Counted from the stretch's first letter, positions 12,800 through 29,750 are shown. The stretch is DNA of 64,000 nucleotides from Prochilodus magdalenae (GCA_024036415.1 JAMWET010000034.1:613501-677500); one strand, 5' to 3'. A program made the numbers and translations. The notes: generated by a model from the letters alone, not told the origin.

Positions 12800-13115
12800 A
12801 CCCTGGTTTCACCCATTGGTCACACCTGCAGCATGTCTAGGACTCGTTCAGACTCCCATTTATACCCCTTTGTTTGCTCCGCCTGATTGGAAAGTCTCTG
12901 TGCTCCTAACTGAGTTCTAAGCCGTGTTCCCGAGTATCTCACCGCCTCTTTGTGTTTGTTTTCCTTGGTTTTGACCCCTGCTCTGGTCTCTTGGTTTTTG
13001 TGATTATAGATTCATCTCTGATGCTGCCTGCCTGTGTTTTGACCCCTGCTTGCTCTGACTTTGATTCTTGGACAACCCTTAATAAAAACCACTCACCGCC
13101 TTGTTACACCCTGGT
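12800..13115 (+). mobile_element. LTR-like retroelement fragment
   Basis: The stretch contains two TTTTGACCCCTGCT blocks, an AATAAA (13081) and a TTGTTACA end, features shared with the two solo LTRs at 44226 and 58518. It is bracketed by an 8-bp direct repeat ACCCTGGT (12800-12807 and 13108-13115). The expected TG start is missing, so the boundaries are tentative. Confidence 0.4.
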
Positions 13116-13894
<779 letters not shown>

Positions 13895-13985
13895 TCACAA
13901 CACAAAGAGAGAGGGGTTATAGGAGCACATGTACACACACACAAGTGCTCAGAGGCACTGAAAATTCATTATCGCAATATGTTCC

Positions 13986-14656
13986 AACAGTGCACAAAAG
14001 TCAGAGACCACCTTTCATTTATTTAATTACCAGTCAATATGGACATGAAGTTATTCATCTGGAATTAACATCAAAGGGAAATGAATGAAATAAACAGCAG
14101 TTGGCAAATCTATTTAAATAGTGATTAAAAGATTTCGAGAACATGAGCTTCCTAACAAGTGTGCAAGACCTGGCAGACCTCCAACACTGTCACCATCTAA
14201 TGAAGCGTACATGAAGCTTTCATCTTTGAGGGAGAGAGAGGACAAAGTCAAGCTCCACTCTTGCTTCAGAAAAGAAAAATCCACATGTGTTTTCACTGTG
14301 AAGGACGGACAGTGTCTGAAAGGATGTGCAGCTGTCATGAAAAGAGAAATTTGCAAATTAAGCATAAAAGCTGCTTCTGCTTCTGAATTTTACTCATCAC
14401 TGATTGCAGAAAATGCCACCAACTTCTAAGACTGAAATATGCATGTGTAGAAAACCATCACCTGAAAAACTGAAAGCAAGTCTTCTGAAAAGAACAGGAA
14501 CTGTAATAAGGCTCCAGAGAACAGAAACACCAATCGAGGCTTCTGTGTTTGTATATGTTTATCTGCTGTTTTCTAAATGCTAGAAATTAACACCTTCACC
14601 ATTAACGGCCAATTTGACTGGACATTCCATAAATGAACGGTGGTCTCTGACTTTTA
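13986..14656 (+). mobile_element. Deleted Tc1-like element with terminal inverted repeats, family G
   Basis: The left end CACAAAAGTCAGAGACCACC and right end GGTGGTCTCTGACTTTTACA are inverted repeats, followed inward by ATTTAT/ATAAAT. Inside, the plus strand encodes IKRFREHELPNKCARPGRPP (14121-14180), similar to the helix-turn-helix to GRPR-type linker of Tc1-like transposases. At about 670 bp it is less than half a full element and lacks all catalytic motifs. It starts about 95 bp from the splice acceptor of the S2 exon. A stray end of the same family is at 56976-57003. Confidence 0.6.
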
Positions 14657-14682
14657 CACACTACTGTAAAAGAGGGCTTTCT

Positions 14683-14830
14683 AGCCCTGGTTTGGAAGAC
14701 CCCCTACCTGGCACATTTTTGTGCTTTCCTGCCAAAACACAGCCATACCAATTAGCTGATTAGTTGGATCAGGTGTGCTGGGCGTAGGGTAAAATGTGCC
14801 AGGAACAGGTTTGGGAACCACCGCTGCACT
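14683..14830. mobile_element. Palindromic MITE-like repeat
   Basis: CCTGGTTTGGAAGACC at the left and CAGGTTTGGGAACCACC at the right are approximate inverted repeats. The core GCTGATTAGTTGGATCAGGT is typical of a widespread fish repeat. A related core (CAGCACACCTGACTCAACTC) occurs at about 57325. Confidence 0.5.
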
Positions 14831-16667
14831 GTAGATCATGACACCACAATATCAGACCAGATTCAAAGTGTGAATCTGGTGCTTCCAAGTGTGCACGCTG
14901 TATGCCTGTGAACCCCTGATATGGCTTGTTTTGATGGGTCTGCTTCTCTTAAAATACGTGAACCTTAAGAAATGTACTCCATATTGCTGGAACTAAAATC
15001 AGTACTGCTGTCTCACACTGTTACAGATACACAGGTACAGATGAAGCATCACACAGCACTAACATACATGAACGTCCTGCCTAGTCTTTCTTTCATTACA
15101 CATTCACGGCAAGGTTTTCATCAGTCAGATTGCGTCTCTCCGTCTGTTGCAAATGGAGCACAGTCATCATTTGTCCAGGCTAACTGTCCTAAGCAAGCAT
15201 GGCCATAAATCTAGTGGCACACTAAACGAGATGGAAAATTAATACACAGGAGTCGGAATACAGCCATCATATGACTGGTGGCAGCACAATGGAGGAAAAA
15301 CATCTAAAATGCTAATGATTTCAGCCAGCAGGGGGGACTGCTTGCCATTTTGACTTAGAATCAGCTTCCTTAGTCCGTGCTAAGTTGTGAATAATCAATG
15401 AGATGAGGGGAACGTATTGGGTAACTCCAAGTAAACAGCTCTTCTTTTGAAGTCTCTGAGATGTGATATGACAGCTATGTGAAAAGAACTGTCTAAAAGT
15501 CATGCATCATAAAATGTGAAGGCCTCTTTCGAAGGCAACGGAGAAGATTGGACATGTGGTTTAATGTTTTTTTTTTCTTCCCAGTTTCTAAGAGTCTCTT
15601 CACTGAAACCATGAAGATCAGCACACATGAAAAAGTACATATCGATTCGGCACCCGACCGGGAGATCTTGAAAAGGTCTGACAGGTTTTATTATTTACAT
15701 GGCTCTTTTAAGTTCTCACTGCAATTACAAGTGCAAGATTCATCCTCCAAATGAAAGAAAACAACTAAAATGTGAAATAGACGGAGGCAATTTACTGCCA
15801 TAATCCCGCCATCTGTTGAGAATCAGTCCATTAGAAAGCAATTATTAAAATCAAATGAGACACAGCCTCTCATAAACGCTGAGCCTTCGACTTTGTCTCC
15901 GAGCCATAACACCACAAGTTTACCCTCATAGTGGCGAGGAAAAGTTCAACTAAGTTCCAAGAACACTACAAACTTATATTGACAGAGTTGGAACAGGAAG
16001 GAATCTGGACACAAAGGTAGGAACAAAGGCTGTCCTCGCTATCTATTTTTCATATAGGCCTACACAAACAAACAAACACACATACGGGTGTGGACACGCA
16101 CACACATTTCTGGAGCGATGTGACAGCACTGCAGCAACAAACGGCTCCCGGAGCATACAGAGTTGTGAGCAGACAGAGATTCCCAAACCTTCTCTCCTCA
16201 CCAAGAGGAAGGGGGGAGGAATCTGGTGCCTTGCTATTTATATCAGTGCCCACTACTGTCAAAAACAACAGTACGGTAACAGCTCCCCTCCTGACCTGAT
16301 CAGATAGCAGGCCAGTCAAGGCAAGTCAAGGCAAACAATGAAGGACAGTTTGAAACACTATGGTAGACAACAGATGGTTCTAGGTCTCGGCCCCAGAGAA
16401 CTCCTACCCAGCGTATTTTGTTGTTTTCACCGATCTGATTGAACTCATCAGCGAACTGACAGTCGTCTCTTGCTCTTTCAGGACTAGGCCGCGCTGAGAA
16501 CGCAGTAAATTAGTCTGAATTATTAGACTGAGAAATGCTGGTAAAGGTGTCAGTGAGGAACGTATAATGTCTAGCACACAATTCCGATCATCTGGAGATT
16601 GGAGTTTTTTTGGAAGACCAATCTTACAGCTCAATGACAAAACTAGGCAGCAAACAAACAGGCTTCT

Positions 16668-16867
16668 ACTGTATATATATATATATATATATATATAGAT
16701 TTTTTTTTTTTTTTTCATACATACATGTGGCAATATATGTATATATTCTCACATATATAAAACTATATATATATATTTATTTATAGTTTTATACATGTGA
16801 GAATATATACATATATTGCCCCATGTACGTATGAAAATATTCTCACATATATAAATCTATATATATT

Positions 16868-16905
<38 letters not shown>

Positions 16906-17130
16906 AACACATATGGAGAAATACATATGATGTCTATTACATATAAAATGAAATATATTACAATATATAAGTAAATATATATTATACTACCATACATACA
17001 ATATATGAAAAGCGGCAATTCCTTATGTATTATACAATATATTGTAATATATTTATCACTATATAAATATATGCAAAATATACGCACTTGTTTCCCATAT
17101 ATGACAATGTATTATTTAATATATTAAATA
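16668..17130 (-). mobile_element. Palindromic AT-rich element, copy 2 (inverted)
   Basis: Near-identical over about 225 bp to the reverse complement of 10735-10960, apart from an extra block of about 14 bases (GGCAATTCC region, 17012-17022) absent from copy 1. The left part (16714-16870) carries the same hairpin arms ATTCTCACATATATAAAACT and their complement. It is preceded by a pure (AT)n and a poly-T run at 16672-16716. Confidence 0.65.
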
Positions 17131-18049
17131 AGTAAGCAAGCACCATTTAACACAGCAATAGTGAGAGAGAAAGTACTTTTAGAGCAACGCTGAAAACAAT
17201 GGGAATATAAATGTAAATATTGTAAATGTATGTTAATATTTTAAGTTTCAGTTTTATGTTATGTTACATTGTGTCTTTAGTTTATTGGCTGGTTGCAAAA
17301 CAGAAATCAGATTACTCTCTCACCCAGAGTTTCCTATTAGCTCACTACACAGCTGCAGGGTAAACAGATTACTGACAAATCTGATGTTGCTATCAGATAA
17401 TCTGACAGTTATCAGATTATTAAGAGCATGTAAACACAATCAGTGTTGTATCTCGTAGTATGTCAGTAATAGCCAATACTATAAATAGAAGTCCATCCCT
17501 TATTGAGTGTAGTATAGTAGTATATGGTTTTGGCGAGACACTTGGTTTGAGTTAGTAATGGATTTAAAATGGACGTCTTTAGCTTTACTCCTTTCATTAG
17601 GCTGAACAGGATTTTCACTCTACAAGTTTACGGAAAGCACATTCAGCTCGTCTGACCTTGTAACACCTGCTATGCAAGCGGAGCCAAAGAGAGTTTAATA
17701 AAATGTGAATTTGATGAAAGTATTTTTTGCAGAAAGGAAATTCCTGCTTTACATTTCTGACTTGTGTTGCATTGTTCCACATTATAACAAACAGGATAGT
17801 CAGAGGTGCACACCTAAAACAGCCCAACATGATTACCATAACTCTACATTTTTACGGAGTAACAGCGCTTTCCTGCATGTTCACCAGACTGGCTGCAGAG
17901 AGTAAAATACTACAGGGCAAGGCAACTCCAGGACCACAACGGAGAACCCACTGGTTTATGGAAAAACTTACGGAAGCATAAATGTTTGCAACTTGACATA
18001 AACATGTTGAAAGTGCTCGGCTGGTTTTGTTGGATGCCATGTTCTCTTA

Positions 18050-20168
<2,119 letters not shown>

Positions 20169-21256
20169 CTAAGACAAAGCACTGATAAAAATAAATAAAT
20201 AATTAAAAAAGGTCACTCAAGGTCATGAGTGCTACAAAATACAGTTGATCGAAAGACACTGATTCAAATGAATTTTTAAATTTTGAATAATTTTTAGTTT
20301 ACTATTAAAATTGGTAAAGTGTGTGCTGTAAGGACACCCTAACACCCAGGTCTAACCCTAACCTCACTCTTTTAGTCTAAAGGTTTTCCATTTTTAGAAA
20401 GAATTTTCAAGTGACACCTTTTCTAACTTTTTTAAAACCATAATACATAATAATAATATTTTCATTGTTATCTAGGACAATGTTTCATAACCTGAACATG
20501 AAAAGAACTTTTTATGTTTAGGTTATCACACCCTTTTCATTTGGGTGCGATAAGCAGGCCGTCTTCTTTTTAAGTGTGAGATGCAGCTGTTTCAAAATTA
20601 TTTCAAAATTAAACATATTTTACATGTAGATTCCCCGAATAAAAACATCCCACCCATTTATATTTTAGAGGTGCTCGCTGGTTGGTGTAGTGGGAGCTCA
20701 CTGATTTGTAGCACTAACATATAGAGAAGAAAAAACAGAACCTCATTAAAACTAAGCAGATAGTAGCTTAAGCAACGGCTAACAGCTGAACTCAACTTCA
20801 CATGACCCCCAACCAAATTTCATTAGAACATTTTATCACTCAACTGGAATCGTGCCTGTGGTGTGTGGTACGTTTAGTCTGCTAACTAAGCTCTCATTAG
20901 CTTAGCCCAAATGCTAAAATCGGACAACACACCACAGAACAGATTTGATTTTGGTTTTCTGCCACACCACCAGATACTTGACTGTTCCTCACACGGACGT
21001 GTGTTTCTATCACCTACACCTGTGTCCGCAAAGCATGGTTTTGGCACTGTTTGGGCCTGTAGGCTGCTGTGCTAAGCAAGTTTCAACATATCCAAACACC
21101 AGTGAACAGGTTTAATTTCCCCTTACTGTCTGTTTAACACCATTTACCACCTTAGATTTAAAACAGTATCATCTAAACTGTCTATGCTTCAAAGAAGTTC
21201 TGTGGTGAACAGAGCTGTTATCATGCTAGTTAAGCTAATGCTATCCAGGTATCGAA

Positions 21257-21383
<127 letters not shown>

Positions 21384-22194
21384 CCTTGACATCATCCACC
21401 GTGTGACCATGATTTTGTGCAGTCCCTATCCAACCCTGCCTAAACACTTCTTGGTTCTTTTATCCAGAACAAAAACAGTCACAGACATTTTGGTGCATCC
21501 TGACTTGTCATGTAAATGAAGACAAAGAGCTTGCTTCAGGTGTGTTCATGATGCTCCTCTGCTTCCTGGAAGGTAGATAACTGGTGTCACTAACCGGATT
21601 GGCCTCATCGTTAAGCCTGTCTTATCCACACTAGCAGCCCAGAGGACACTAAATACTGCAGCTGCAGAGAGGGAAGGCCTGGGAGAAGGATCACCTATCT
21701 GGATGACTGACACAATCTGGCCGCCTTCACACTGTAAACTTTTAGAAGTTGCTTTCACAGGGCAGTATATTCGCTTGTGAAACTCCATCTCCTTCAATAA
21801 ATTAGGGCTGTTTGACTGCCTGGGCTGAAACTACAGGCAGGAGATCAGGTCACTTAGGAGGAGGCAAGGCTCCTATGAGCCAGACTGGGTTCAGACGTGA
21901 GCCTGGAAATAAACGTCTGCAGCCATTAATAAAAGAAATGGCGTGTATCCGGCGCTGAACTGCTTCATAAAAAGTTAAAGGAGGAAAGGAAAAAAAAAAG
22001 CAAATGCAATTTGGCCTGGAACGTTTTTGTCATTCATTTTACCTGTCAGGATTGTCCCCATGCAGGCAGGCTCTAAGAAGGAACACTGCTGAGTGCACTA
22101 TGGGAGCACACTTCCTTGTAATCTACCCTCTTCCAGTACACATCTAGGGTGTCACTAGACTGACAAAGCCCATGCTACTTCTCCACTTATACTA

Positions 22195-22420
22195 CATCTG
22201 TGGCATTTAGCTGACGCTCTTATTCAGAGCGACTTACAAGGTCAATCACATTACAGGTAGGCCAGTGTAGTGATAGGAGTCTCGCCCAAGGACTCGCATT
22301 GGTGTAACACAGCATAGTCACCCAGACCAGGAACCGAACCCCAGTCTACCACAAGGGACGGTAGCTTCCTGGTGGGTAGTGGTGTTATCTGCTGCACCAC
22401 ACCAACCACATACTAGTGTT
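22195..22420 (+). repeat. Fish interspersed repeat (CATTTAGCTGACGCT type)
   Basis: It starts TGGCATTTAGCTGACGCTCT and GAGCGACTTACAAGG and ends with GAACCGAACCCCAGTC and GCTGCACCACACC. This is a well-known teleost repeat; the source element is not identified here. Confidence 0.7.
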
Positions 22421-22879
22421 GACAGTCGAGTTGGTAGCATTAGTTATATTAGTAATCAGGTAATCTAGATGCTATGTAAAGTAGGGGTGGCCAAAAGTAT
22501 CACAGCGCTTAAAATACTGTTATGATACACGTCACAACACATTTCTGGTTTTTCTGGGGTTTGATAAGTAGGAACAGACCAAAAACCTTTGCATATATTA
22601 AAATACTATAAAAATAATGAGTACTATTATTCAACCTTTGTGTTGCATGACATGAAATCATATTTTGGCACAGTTTATCACAATAATTAATAATGCATTG
22701 ACACCGATGCTGGTATTACCCCAATACTATGCTTGTTGGGTGTGCTGCCATGCTTATCAAAGGACTCAAGCATAGTAGTGTACAGTAATGTAATTTGTTT
22801 ATTTATATTTATTTCTTGTTTTTTCTATGTATCTGTACTGAATTCTTTTAATTCTCTGGGTCTTTTTACTTTATAATAT

Positions 22880-23380
22880 TTTACTGTTTATTTCTCTACA
22901 TTATGGCCAAATCTGGCCTTCCTTTTGGCTTTTATGTGCATAAAAACGTAACGTAAAAACGAAAGACGCGTGACGTGAGCCCACCAATCAGGGTACAGCG
23001 CTCACTTTGTTTTGAGCTTGTTTTGACCTGTTGGACAGAGCTTAGTTCTAGCTATCAGAAACAGTTCTCCTTTAGTGTTTTGTGTTTATGATAACTGTAA
23101 TAGACATCAGGCTCAGACTAAGTAATGACCTTCTAATAAAGACTGGGGGACTGACAGTGACATTAGAGTCTCCTTACCTAAAATGAGTTGATTAGGAGTC
23201 TTGTTTCAGAAATAATAATAATTGGACTTTAGAGCCATAATAAATCATGCTACGTTTACTTTCTGTACTTCAGTACATTTGAAGGTAAACACTTCAGTAC
23301 CTTTTCACAAGTGGTGGTCTGAAAGGAGGAACTTCTACTTTAACCAGAGGAGTATTTGACCTTGGGTTGAGCAAGTTAGC
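22880..23380 (+). repeat. Dispersed repeat, copy 1
   Basis: 22899-23175 aligns with the reverse complement of 40768-41000: shared blocks include CATTATGGCCAAATCTG, AGCTTGTTTTGACCTGTTG, ACAGTTCTCCTT and AATGACCTTCTA. The following 23260-23380 (TACTTCAGTACATTTGAA, GGAACTTCTACTTTAACCAG) looks like the terminal part of the same MITE-type element. No coding capacity. Confidence 0.6.
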
Positions 23381-25040
23381 AAAGCTGCTGTTTCTGTTGG
23401 CGTAGGACTTATGAGCCCAGTGTGGTATTTTGAATGAAACAGCTTTATTAAGAATGGTCATTAGACAGAGCTGTAGGGGTCTTGCTTCATGCAGCTGGTT
23501 AGTATGAGTATGTAAATCATAGGCTTTGTACGTACGTGACGGTCTCTTCAAATGTACAGTGTGTGTATGTTGCCAATTCTAAAAGTGCAGAGACTGTACC
23601 GAGCTATAGACGACATTCAACTACAGCTCAATCAGTCAAGACTCCGCTACTCGGATGCATTAGCCTCAGAAGTGTTGACTAATGTAGTAGAGCTAACTAA
23701 CTAAGATTTTAACCATGTAATTGTTAAAGACCTGGGAGCCTAAATCTGTGTTTTTTTCCTAATTAGGTTGGTCTTGTTCTTGCAGGCAAGTGGTAAAGAC
23801 CTACTAAGTAAACCCTATGAATAATATAATGGTCGGTTATGAAGTGAAACATTGACTGTTGCTGCACCACACACATTATTACAGGTCCTTCGAAATCGAT
23901 TCTCAAGAAATAACGTTTCTGAATGAGCAAGGTCGACAACAGGACGCATTTAAATGTCATGCGTGTGGAGAAGGATGCTATTATCATTCGGTGAAGCTGT
24001 CTGCACCGTAAAACTAATCTGTTCCGGAGGGCGATCGAATCAGAAAACAAGTCCTTTTATGACAGTGCAATTGGCCCGAGCACCACTCAGGGCTATTGAT
24101 CTGTAGGCCTCGTGCCGCTGCTTTGCCCCCTGCAATTGTCCGGCGCTGTGCAGCGCGGTTTGGGTTTGTTCGGCAGATTTGGCTTTATCCTATTGTGCTG
24201 TGCGGCAGGCTGCTTTCGGCACGGCTGTGCCGCAGAGCGCTCTCACTTGTGTTTGCAGGGAGAGTTAGAAAGAGAGAGTGAAACGCTGTGCCACGCTGAT
24301 CCACACACACAGCAGTGGTGTGGCATGGTGTGCTGCTGTGGGCTCTTTTGATAAGAGTGATCCCTACCTCATGGGAAGGCAGCCGAGTGAAACTCATGAA
24401 TACAGCTTAAAGCTCCCAAACATGTTTGTATTCCAGCTGAGTGCCTGTTAGCCAGACTAGCAGTTTCACCCAGAATAAAGAGAGCAGCCCTGTTCCTGAC
24501 CTTAACATACCCTACCCAGCTAACGCACAAACATTCAGACAGGATAACGTGCACATATATAGAAGCTCATAAGGGTTCGCCGGGGTTATGTAATATTGTT
24601 ACTGTCAGGACAAAACCGTATACTTGTTTAAGGGGTCCAAGCACTGAAGGGTTTTGCTCAGATTTGCAAAAATGATTGTTTGCAAATCATGCAGACCAAA
24701 CTGCAAGGCCTACAGACATGAAGCTTGGTCAAATGATGGTAGTCCCTCCCGTTACTAAGACACACAATACAAGCCTGGCTAGCCTGAAGTGGGTGCTACA
24801 GCACAGTGAGGTAGTGGTCTGTACAAGCGGGCAACATGGCCTGCTAAATAATTTGAGGGCAGGATTGAGTTTATGAGATTGCAGGTAGTCAGTCACAAGC
24901 AGCAAAATAAATGAAACTATATAACATACAGTAAATGACGTAGTACTTACTACACCCTACTGGTTTTTCCCCACAACAATTGTTTTGGCTTCAGATGCCT
25001 CGGGATCTGTTTTGGGTTTAATTCTATTTCAGCTGACCTG

Positions 25041-25264
25041 TATTGTGGTGTATTGTAGTTGAGGGGTTTTCCACAATAAGTTTTGTATTAGACGCCCTGT
25101 AAGGGGTGCTGTTGTAAAAACCCTGTGTTCCAGCGAGAGAAGGCGGGAGACTATGGTCGGGCAACAAGAGTGATAGCTGTGTTGTTTGCGTGGAAAATAA
25201 AGTTAAACAAAATTAGTCTACTGAGCCTATTGCGGTCATTTCTTTTACCACAAGCCTGTTTATT
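25041..25264 (+). mobile_element. Possible LTR fragment
   Basis: The promoter-to-U5-like layout (GGGTGCTGTTG, GAGAGAAGGCGGGAGAC, AATAAAGTTAAA, ending TTTTACCACA) resembles a fish LTR. No target duplication was found and the boundaries are guesses. Confidence 0.3.
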
Positions 25265-28201
25265 TTTGTTGAGTACTTAGTACACGACATGTATCTTGAG
25301 TTATTAGTTAATTATACTATGAAGATAAAACAAATGCAAGCAGCAAAGCCAAAATCAACCTACTAATCTAAACAAACAAACAAAAAAATAATAAATAAAT
25401 AAAATTTAAATACATTTTAAAATAAATTTCATTTTGTTCTTCGATTGGTTGACAGTGACATCACATGACATGACACAAATTGTTTCACTTGTTCACATGT
25501 TGGACCTAAAAGTACAAAAATATTCTATTTTGCAACATTAAAGCTTTCGTTTGTGTGGCTGGGTGTGCGGAGATGTGATGAGTCTGGCTGCTCCACTGTG
25601 TCCAATGGTTTGCTTGCACATGTCCTACACCAGCAAAATGGATTACAGCAAATAGAGGCGTGAGTTGACAAAGACCACATGCAGGGCAGGCGAGAGAGGA
25701 AGGGCATGTTAAATGTTGAAAACAGGTAGAAATGGGCTAGAATCACTTTGCAGGAGCAGGCGAACATGATAACAGCTGTAACTCATGTGACTGTAAGCTT
25801 GATAGGCTTGAGTCTCAGAAGGATCAGAGGTAGCCTGTCAATTTGGCGCTTGTACTGTATGTCAATGGGAGGCGGTATTAAAGCCAAGTAACTGTTTCTC
25901 AGCCTCCACATGTGCAATCAGGCCTCACTTTGGCATGCTGCATCATTAAGCTAATTTATACGGGGAGTTTATGGATGACCTGATAATTGGAAAACTATGG
26001 GTGCGTTTAGCCAATCAGCTTTTAGTAGCCACCTGACAGGCTTAATATTGATCAACAATCATAAATCTTGACTGGTTTGTCTATGTAGGAACTCCCAATG
26101 ACCCTACGAGGTTTCAGAAGAATTGATCAGTGTGGGGATGGCAGGCTCTGAGTTTTTAGATGTAATATTAATAAAGGAAAAATCGTGGAGAAGGTTTTTC
26201 AGCCTTATAATCTCTGTTTTTACCCCACTGCAATAAATAGTTGTGTTTAAAATAGGTTAAGGCCAAAATCCAATCTCAAAGCTATCATAACACAACATCT
26301 CGGGCTGAGTATTCATAACCATGTCATCTAATAACTTTCCGTGAGAGGTATTAAACTCTTTGGATGTCTGGTTCATATCACCAGTACTGTGAACAATTTT
26401 GACTTTGTAAGGTTCTTTAAAAAAGAGCATTTCACACCAAACCACTTTCAATGACCTTGTTCATATCTCAGTGATTGAGTTAGGCAGAAACTCAAAAAAT
26501 TGGTTTAGATACCTAAAAAAATGGGACTATCAACTCTGCAAGGTCTGCCCATAGGAAAGAAAAGACATCTCCTGAATATCTCTGTAGTTCCTACTAGACG
26601 ACAATGAGAGCTGAGTGAAAGACAAAAGATCCATTTGCTTAAGTCCCTCCTGCTGTTCAGATACGTCTCCTGAGCAGAACAGTAATCTCACATCTCCTCT
26701 TAAGTTTTAGTACTCTTCTAAAACTCTCAATAAAGTCACACATTGTGCTCCGATGTGCTGGGATAATAATGCACACCTTTCTCTAACAATTGAACTAAAG
26801 ACAAGATCTCAATGAACTCAATGAAGCCTCCAAGAGCCTTCTCAGTTTTGATGATGTGATGAACCATTATAATTGTACTTGTGGCACATGTGAGCCAACC
26901 AGACAAAGCATTAGTCACTTTCTGACTGAAATGTACCTAATAGCATGTAATAGCTTGATTAACAGCTGGGTTGGATTAGATTTGGCATGGACTGGACAGG
27001 TTTCTGGATGTAGACCACATCAGTGTTCAGATACTCTTGCATTAAAGAACTGTGCAGCTGGGGCAGATTTGGTGGATGCCTTACCTGGCACAACTCTGAG
27101 GGAAGTTTCCTGTAGGCTGGGATTTTAGCCACTGCTGGTAGACCCGTATAACTGTACGCTTCCATACACCTGCAGATTCAGCTACTTCTTTCACACTATG
27201 GTCTTTGGCCACGCCCAAATGCAGTCACTCCTTTTAGCCAATCATTAACGTCTGCTCTGGAGTCATTTTCCACACATGGAACAAGACATTCACTGCACTG
27301 TACCGCCTCTTCTAAATCTATGAATCCCATCGCACACAACTCTAGCTCCATCCTCTATGTGCAGCAGCGTTTGCAGAAGTTTAAAGTTACTACCGCCTTA
27401 AACACACAAGGTGATGTGTTCCAGAAAGTTTATTATCTACCTCCCAAATAATACCTAATCTGGGTGGTCTATAGAGCGGGGTACCGGTGGGCTAACCGTT
27501 AAAAAAACAGTAATAGGGACTGATGGGGACTAACAGAGTATGGAGAAAATCAGATGGATTACAGTCTGTAACTGTAGAACTACAAAGTGCTTATATATGG
27601 TAAGTGGTGCAGATAGAATAAACAGTAGGTGTAGATATCAAACTCACTTCAGTAACAGTAAAACACTGATGCATTAAAGGAAGTACTGATGAGGTACAAA
27701 GCCTAAAACAAACAGAACAGCTCAAATATTAGCAGGCCATTTATTTTCAATTCCCACGGTGCTACACCGTTAATCAGAGTTTGTTTCGCAAATCCCATTT
27801 GCCTTCCAGGCTAAATGCCAGCAGTTTTGCTCGTCTAAAACAACAGGCAACTCACTGGAAATGTAGATGACTTGTTTTCAGACCTCTTTTTTCTAATTGG
27901 AGAGATTCTGTGTTTTTTTAATTGATTATCTTCTGCTCAGTTGTGTTCTCTTAGGCTTAATGAGACGAGAATAAGAACCGGGAAATCACAGTTGAACTGT
28001 AAACTTGAGCAGCTCAGTGCATCGCAGTGCATAGAAGAACATCTGTAACCTCACGTGCTCATTCTGTGGAGCCAAATAATTGGGCAACCTTAAAGGTTAG
28101 GCCTGGATCCACCACAACCTCAGTTGAGCTAGGTTAACGTTTCTTGGCAGAGCATGTTCTAATAACACTACTTGACCTGGATGAACTGTAAAGGTATTTA
28201 C

Positions 28202-28833
28202 CTGGAAATGTACTGCCCGGATGATGGAAGTTCATGCTTGTTTGGTTTGTCAAAACAGTTGACCATGTTTTGGATGAGGGCCAAATCTGGCCGAACAATC
28301 GTGGCTGCGGCAACAGCTCGGCTGACCAGCTGCAGAGCATCGCCAATGTAGTAGTCCAGAGGCTTGCGGTCCACTTCACCATAGGCCAGCAGCCCCAGCG
28401 GCAGGCCAATGGAGTGCAAGGCATCCGGGCTTAAGGGGTATCCCATAATCCAGTGCACGGTGGGCAAGGTGAGTCCCAAGTCATGGGCACTGCGCAGGAC
28501 GGAGGAGGCACACTGCGGGTCATCCCCGAAGAGCAGCACCGAGGCCGGAGGAGGCTGGTCCTGGCTGAAGTGCTCCGCTAGGAACTCTGACACGTTCACG
28601 TTATCAGGAGTGCTGCGGGAGAGGTTGAGGGCAGCCCTCATGTGCCAGCGAGAGCTGCCGCCGTTTCCCGTGTGACCGTGCAACTCCAGGAGCTCCAGAA
28701 GACCAGCTTCCTCCCAGCCCTGGCAAAGCACGGCCATGCCCTCCTCCCAGCCGCTCCGCTGCAGCACAGCCAGCAGCAGCTCAGCCAGTCCTGATGGCGG
28801 GATCCGTGTCGTCATCTGCAGGTGAAATCGGTT
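28202..28833 (-). CDS. grin3b: grin3b exon: amino-terminal domain of NMDA receptor subunit GluN3B
   Basis: This 632-bp exon encodes 210 residues plus two bases of a split Arg codon. It begins with NRFHLQM and ends with GQYIS. It matches the second half of the GluN3B amino-terminal domain: the start aligns with the NPFHLQL segment of mammalian GluN3B, followed by a WEE segment, ALNLSRS, and a VHWIMGYPLSPDAL segment near residue 120. The domain is extracellular and contributes to subunit assembly. The acceptor is a CAG preceded by a pyrimidine-rich stretch (28834-28850), and the donor is CAG|GTAAAT at 28202/28201. The reading frame stays open past both ends, so the Met codon at 28851 is intronic and is not a start. 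The split codon AG|G rejoins in frame with the exon at 20136. The exon with the signal peptide is not in the window. GluN3B is favoured over GluN3A because of closer agreement here and in the channel exon. Confidence 0.9.
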
Positions 28834-28984
28834 CTGTGGAGGCAAAGGCACAGCTATTAATTTACAGTGAGGGTGTCACCTAAATTTAATGGTGCTGGTG
28901 TTCAATGGTCTAAGTCAGCTTGTAAAGTCAAAAATGTATGTCTTCAAATGATTAATGGAATATGCATTCTCAGACACAGGTATG

Positions 28985-29250
28985 GATACACACTATATGG
29001 CCAAAAGTATGTGGACACCCCTTCTAAGGACTTCAGATGTTTTACACAAGCCCTTTGCTAATGCGGCACTTTCATGATCCCATCTTTGATATTTCAGCAA
29101 GAGCTAAAGATCGTAAAAGCTCTTGTGGATGAATAGTGGATCCCAAGAGTCTGGAGGAGGGATAAGGGTCGGCCTTGGCCTTTCAGTTCCAATTAAATGT
29201 ACTATTACTGTTAAAGCATGCAGAGACAGTTTAGACAAATACATGCTTTT
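28985..29250 (+). mobile_element. Relic of a DNA transposon with ACTATATGGCCAAAAGTATG end
   Basis: The 28992-29017 stretch is the terminal inverted repeat of a very common fish DNA transposon (CACTATATGGCCAAAAGTAT then GTGGACACC). 29190-29245 (TTTCAGTTCCAATTAAATGT, then ATGCAGAGACAGTTTAGACA) resembles an internal portion of the same element. The middle is deleted and no open frame remains. Confidence 0.6.
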
Positions 29251-29750
29251 AGCCTGGCATTCTGAGGTGAGCGAAGAGGTCCAGTGTCCAGTGCCACTGC
29301 ATTTTCTGAATTATGAGGTCATTTAGGAGTCATTATATGGATAATGCTACATACATGCTAACACTCCTGCATACTGAAATCACTACCATTGACACACTAT
29401 TATATACCAGCATAAAGCTGCTAAACCTCTGAACTGCCACACAGGACAAAGCTGGCTTGTTTGCATGGGATATATTGGTGAGGCTGGCAGCCGTATGATG
29501 GCAGCATGTATGCCTTCAGGCACACATTTTGTGAATTTCTTCTCGTGGTCCACTAGCTGTCCGCTCAGTGGGCATGCTGGAAAAAAAGAATGCAACTGCT
29601 GCGCCATATAATGTGTAAAGGAAAATCTGAACAAGAGGATGGGCAGGTAGACCAAGGTGCCAGCATGGAACTGCTACACAATTTAAGGTGTAATGGAAAC
29701 ATTTGAACAAGAAAACATATTGTAACTGTTTAAACAGCACAGCTGAAATT
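29251..29750. other. No recognised feature
   Basis: Unique-looking; minus-strand open frames at 29383-29740 match nothing I know. Confidence 0.5.

Noticed and set aside
24096..24397. GC-rich patch with Cys/Arg-rich frames on both strands
   Set aside because: No family resemblance; the open frames follow from GC content. It could be regulatory but nothing supports that.
28851..28851. Met codon as the start of the amino-terminal-domain reading frame
   Set aside because: It lies upstream of a good splice acceptor (28834-28836), and no signal peptide follows it.
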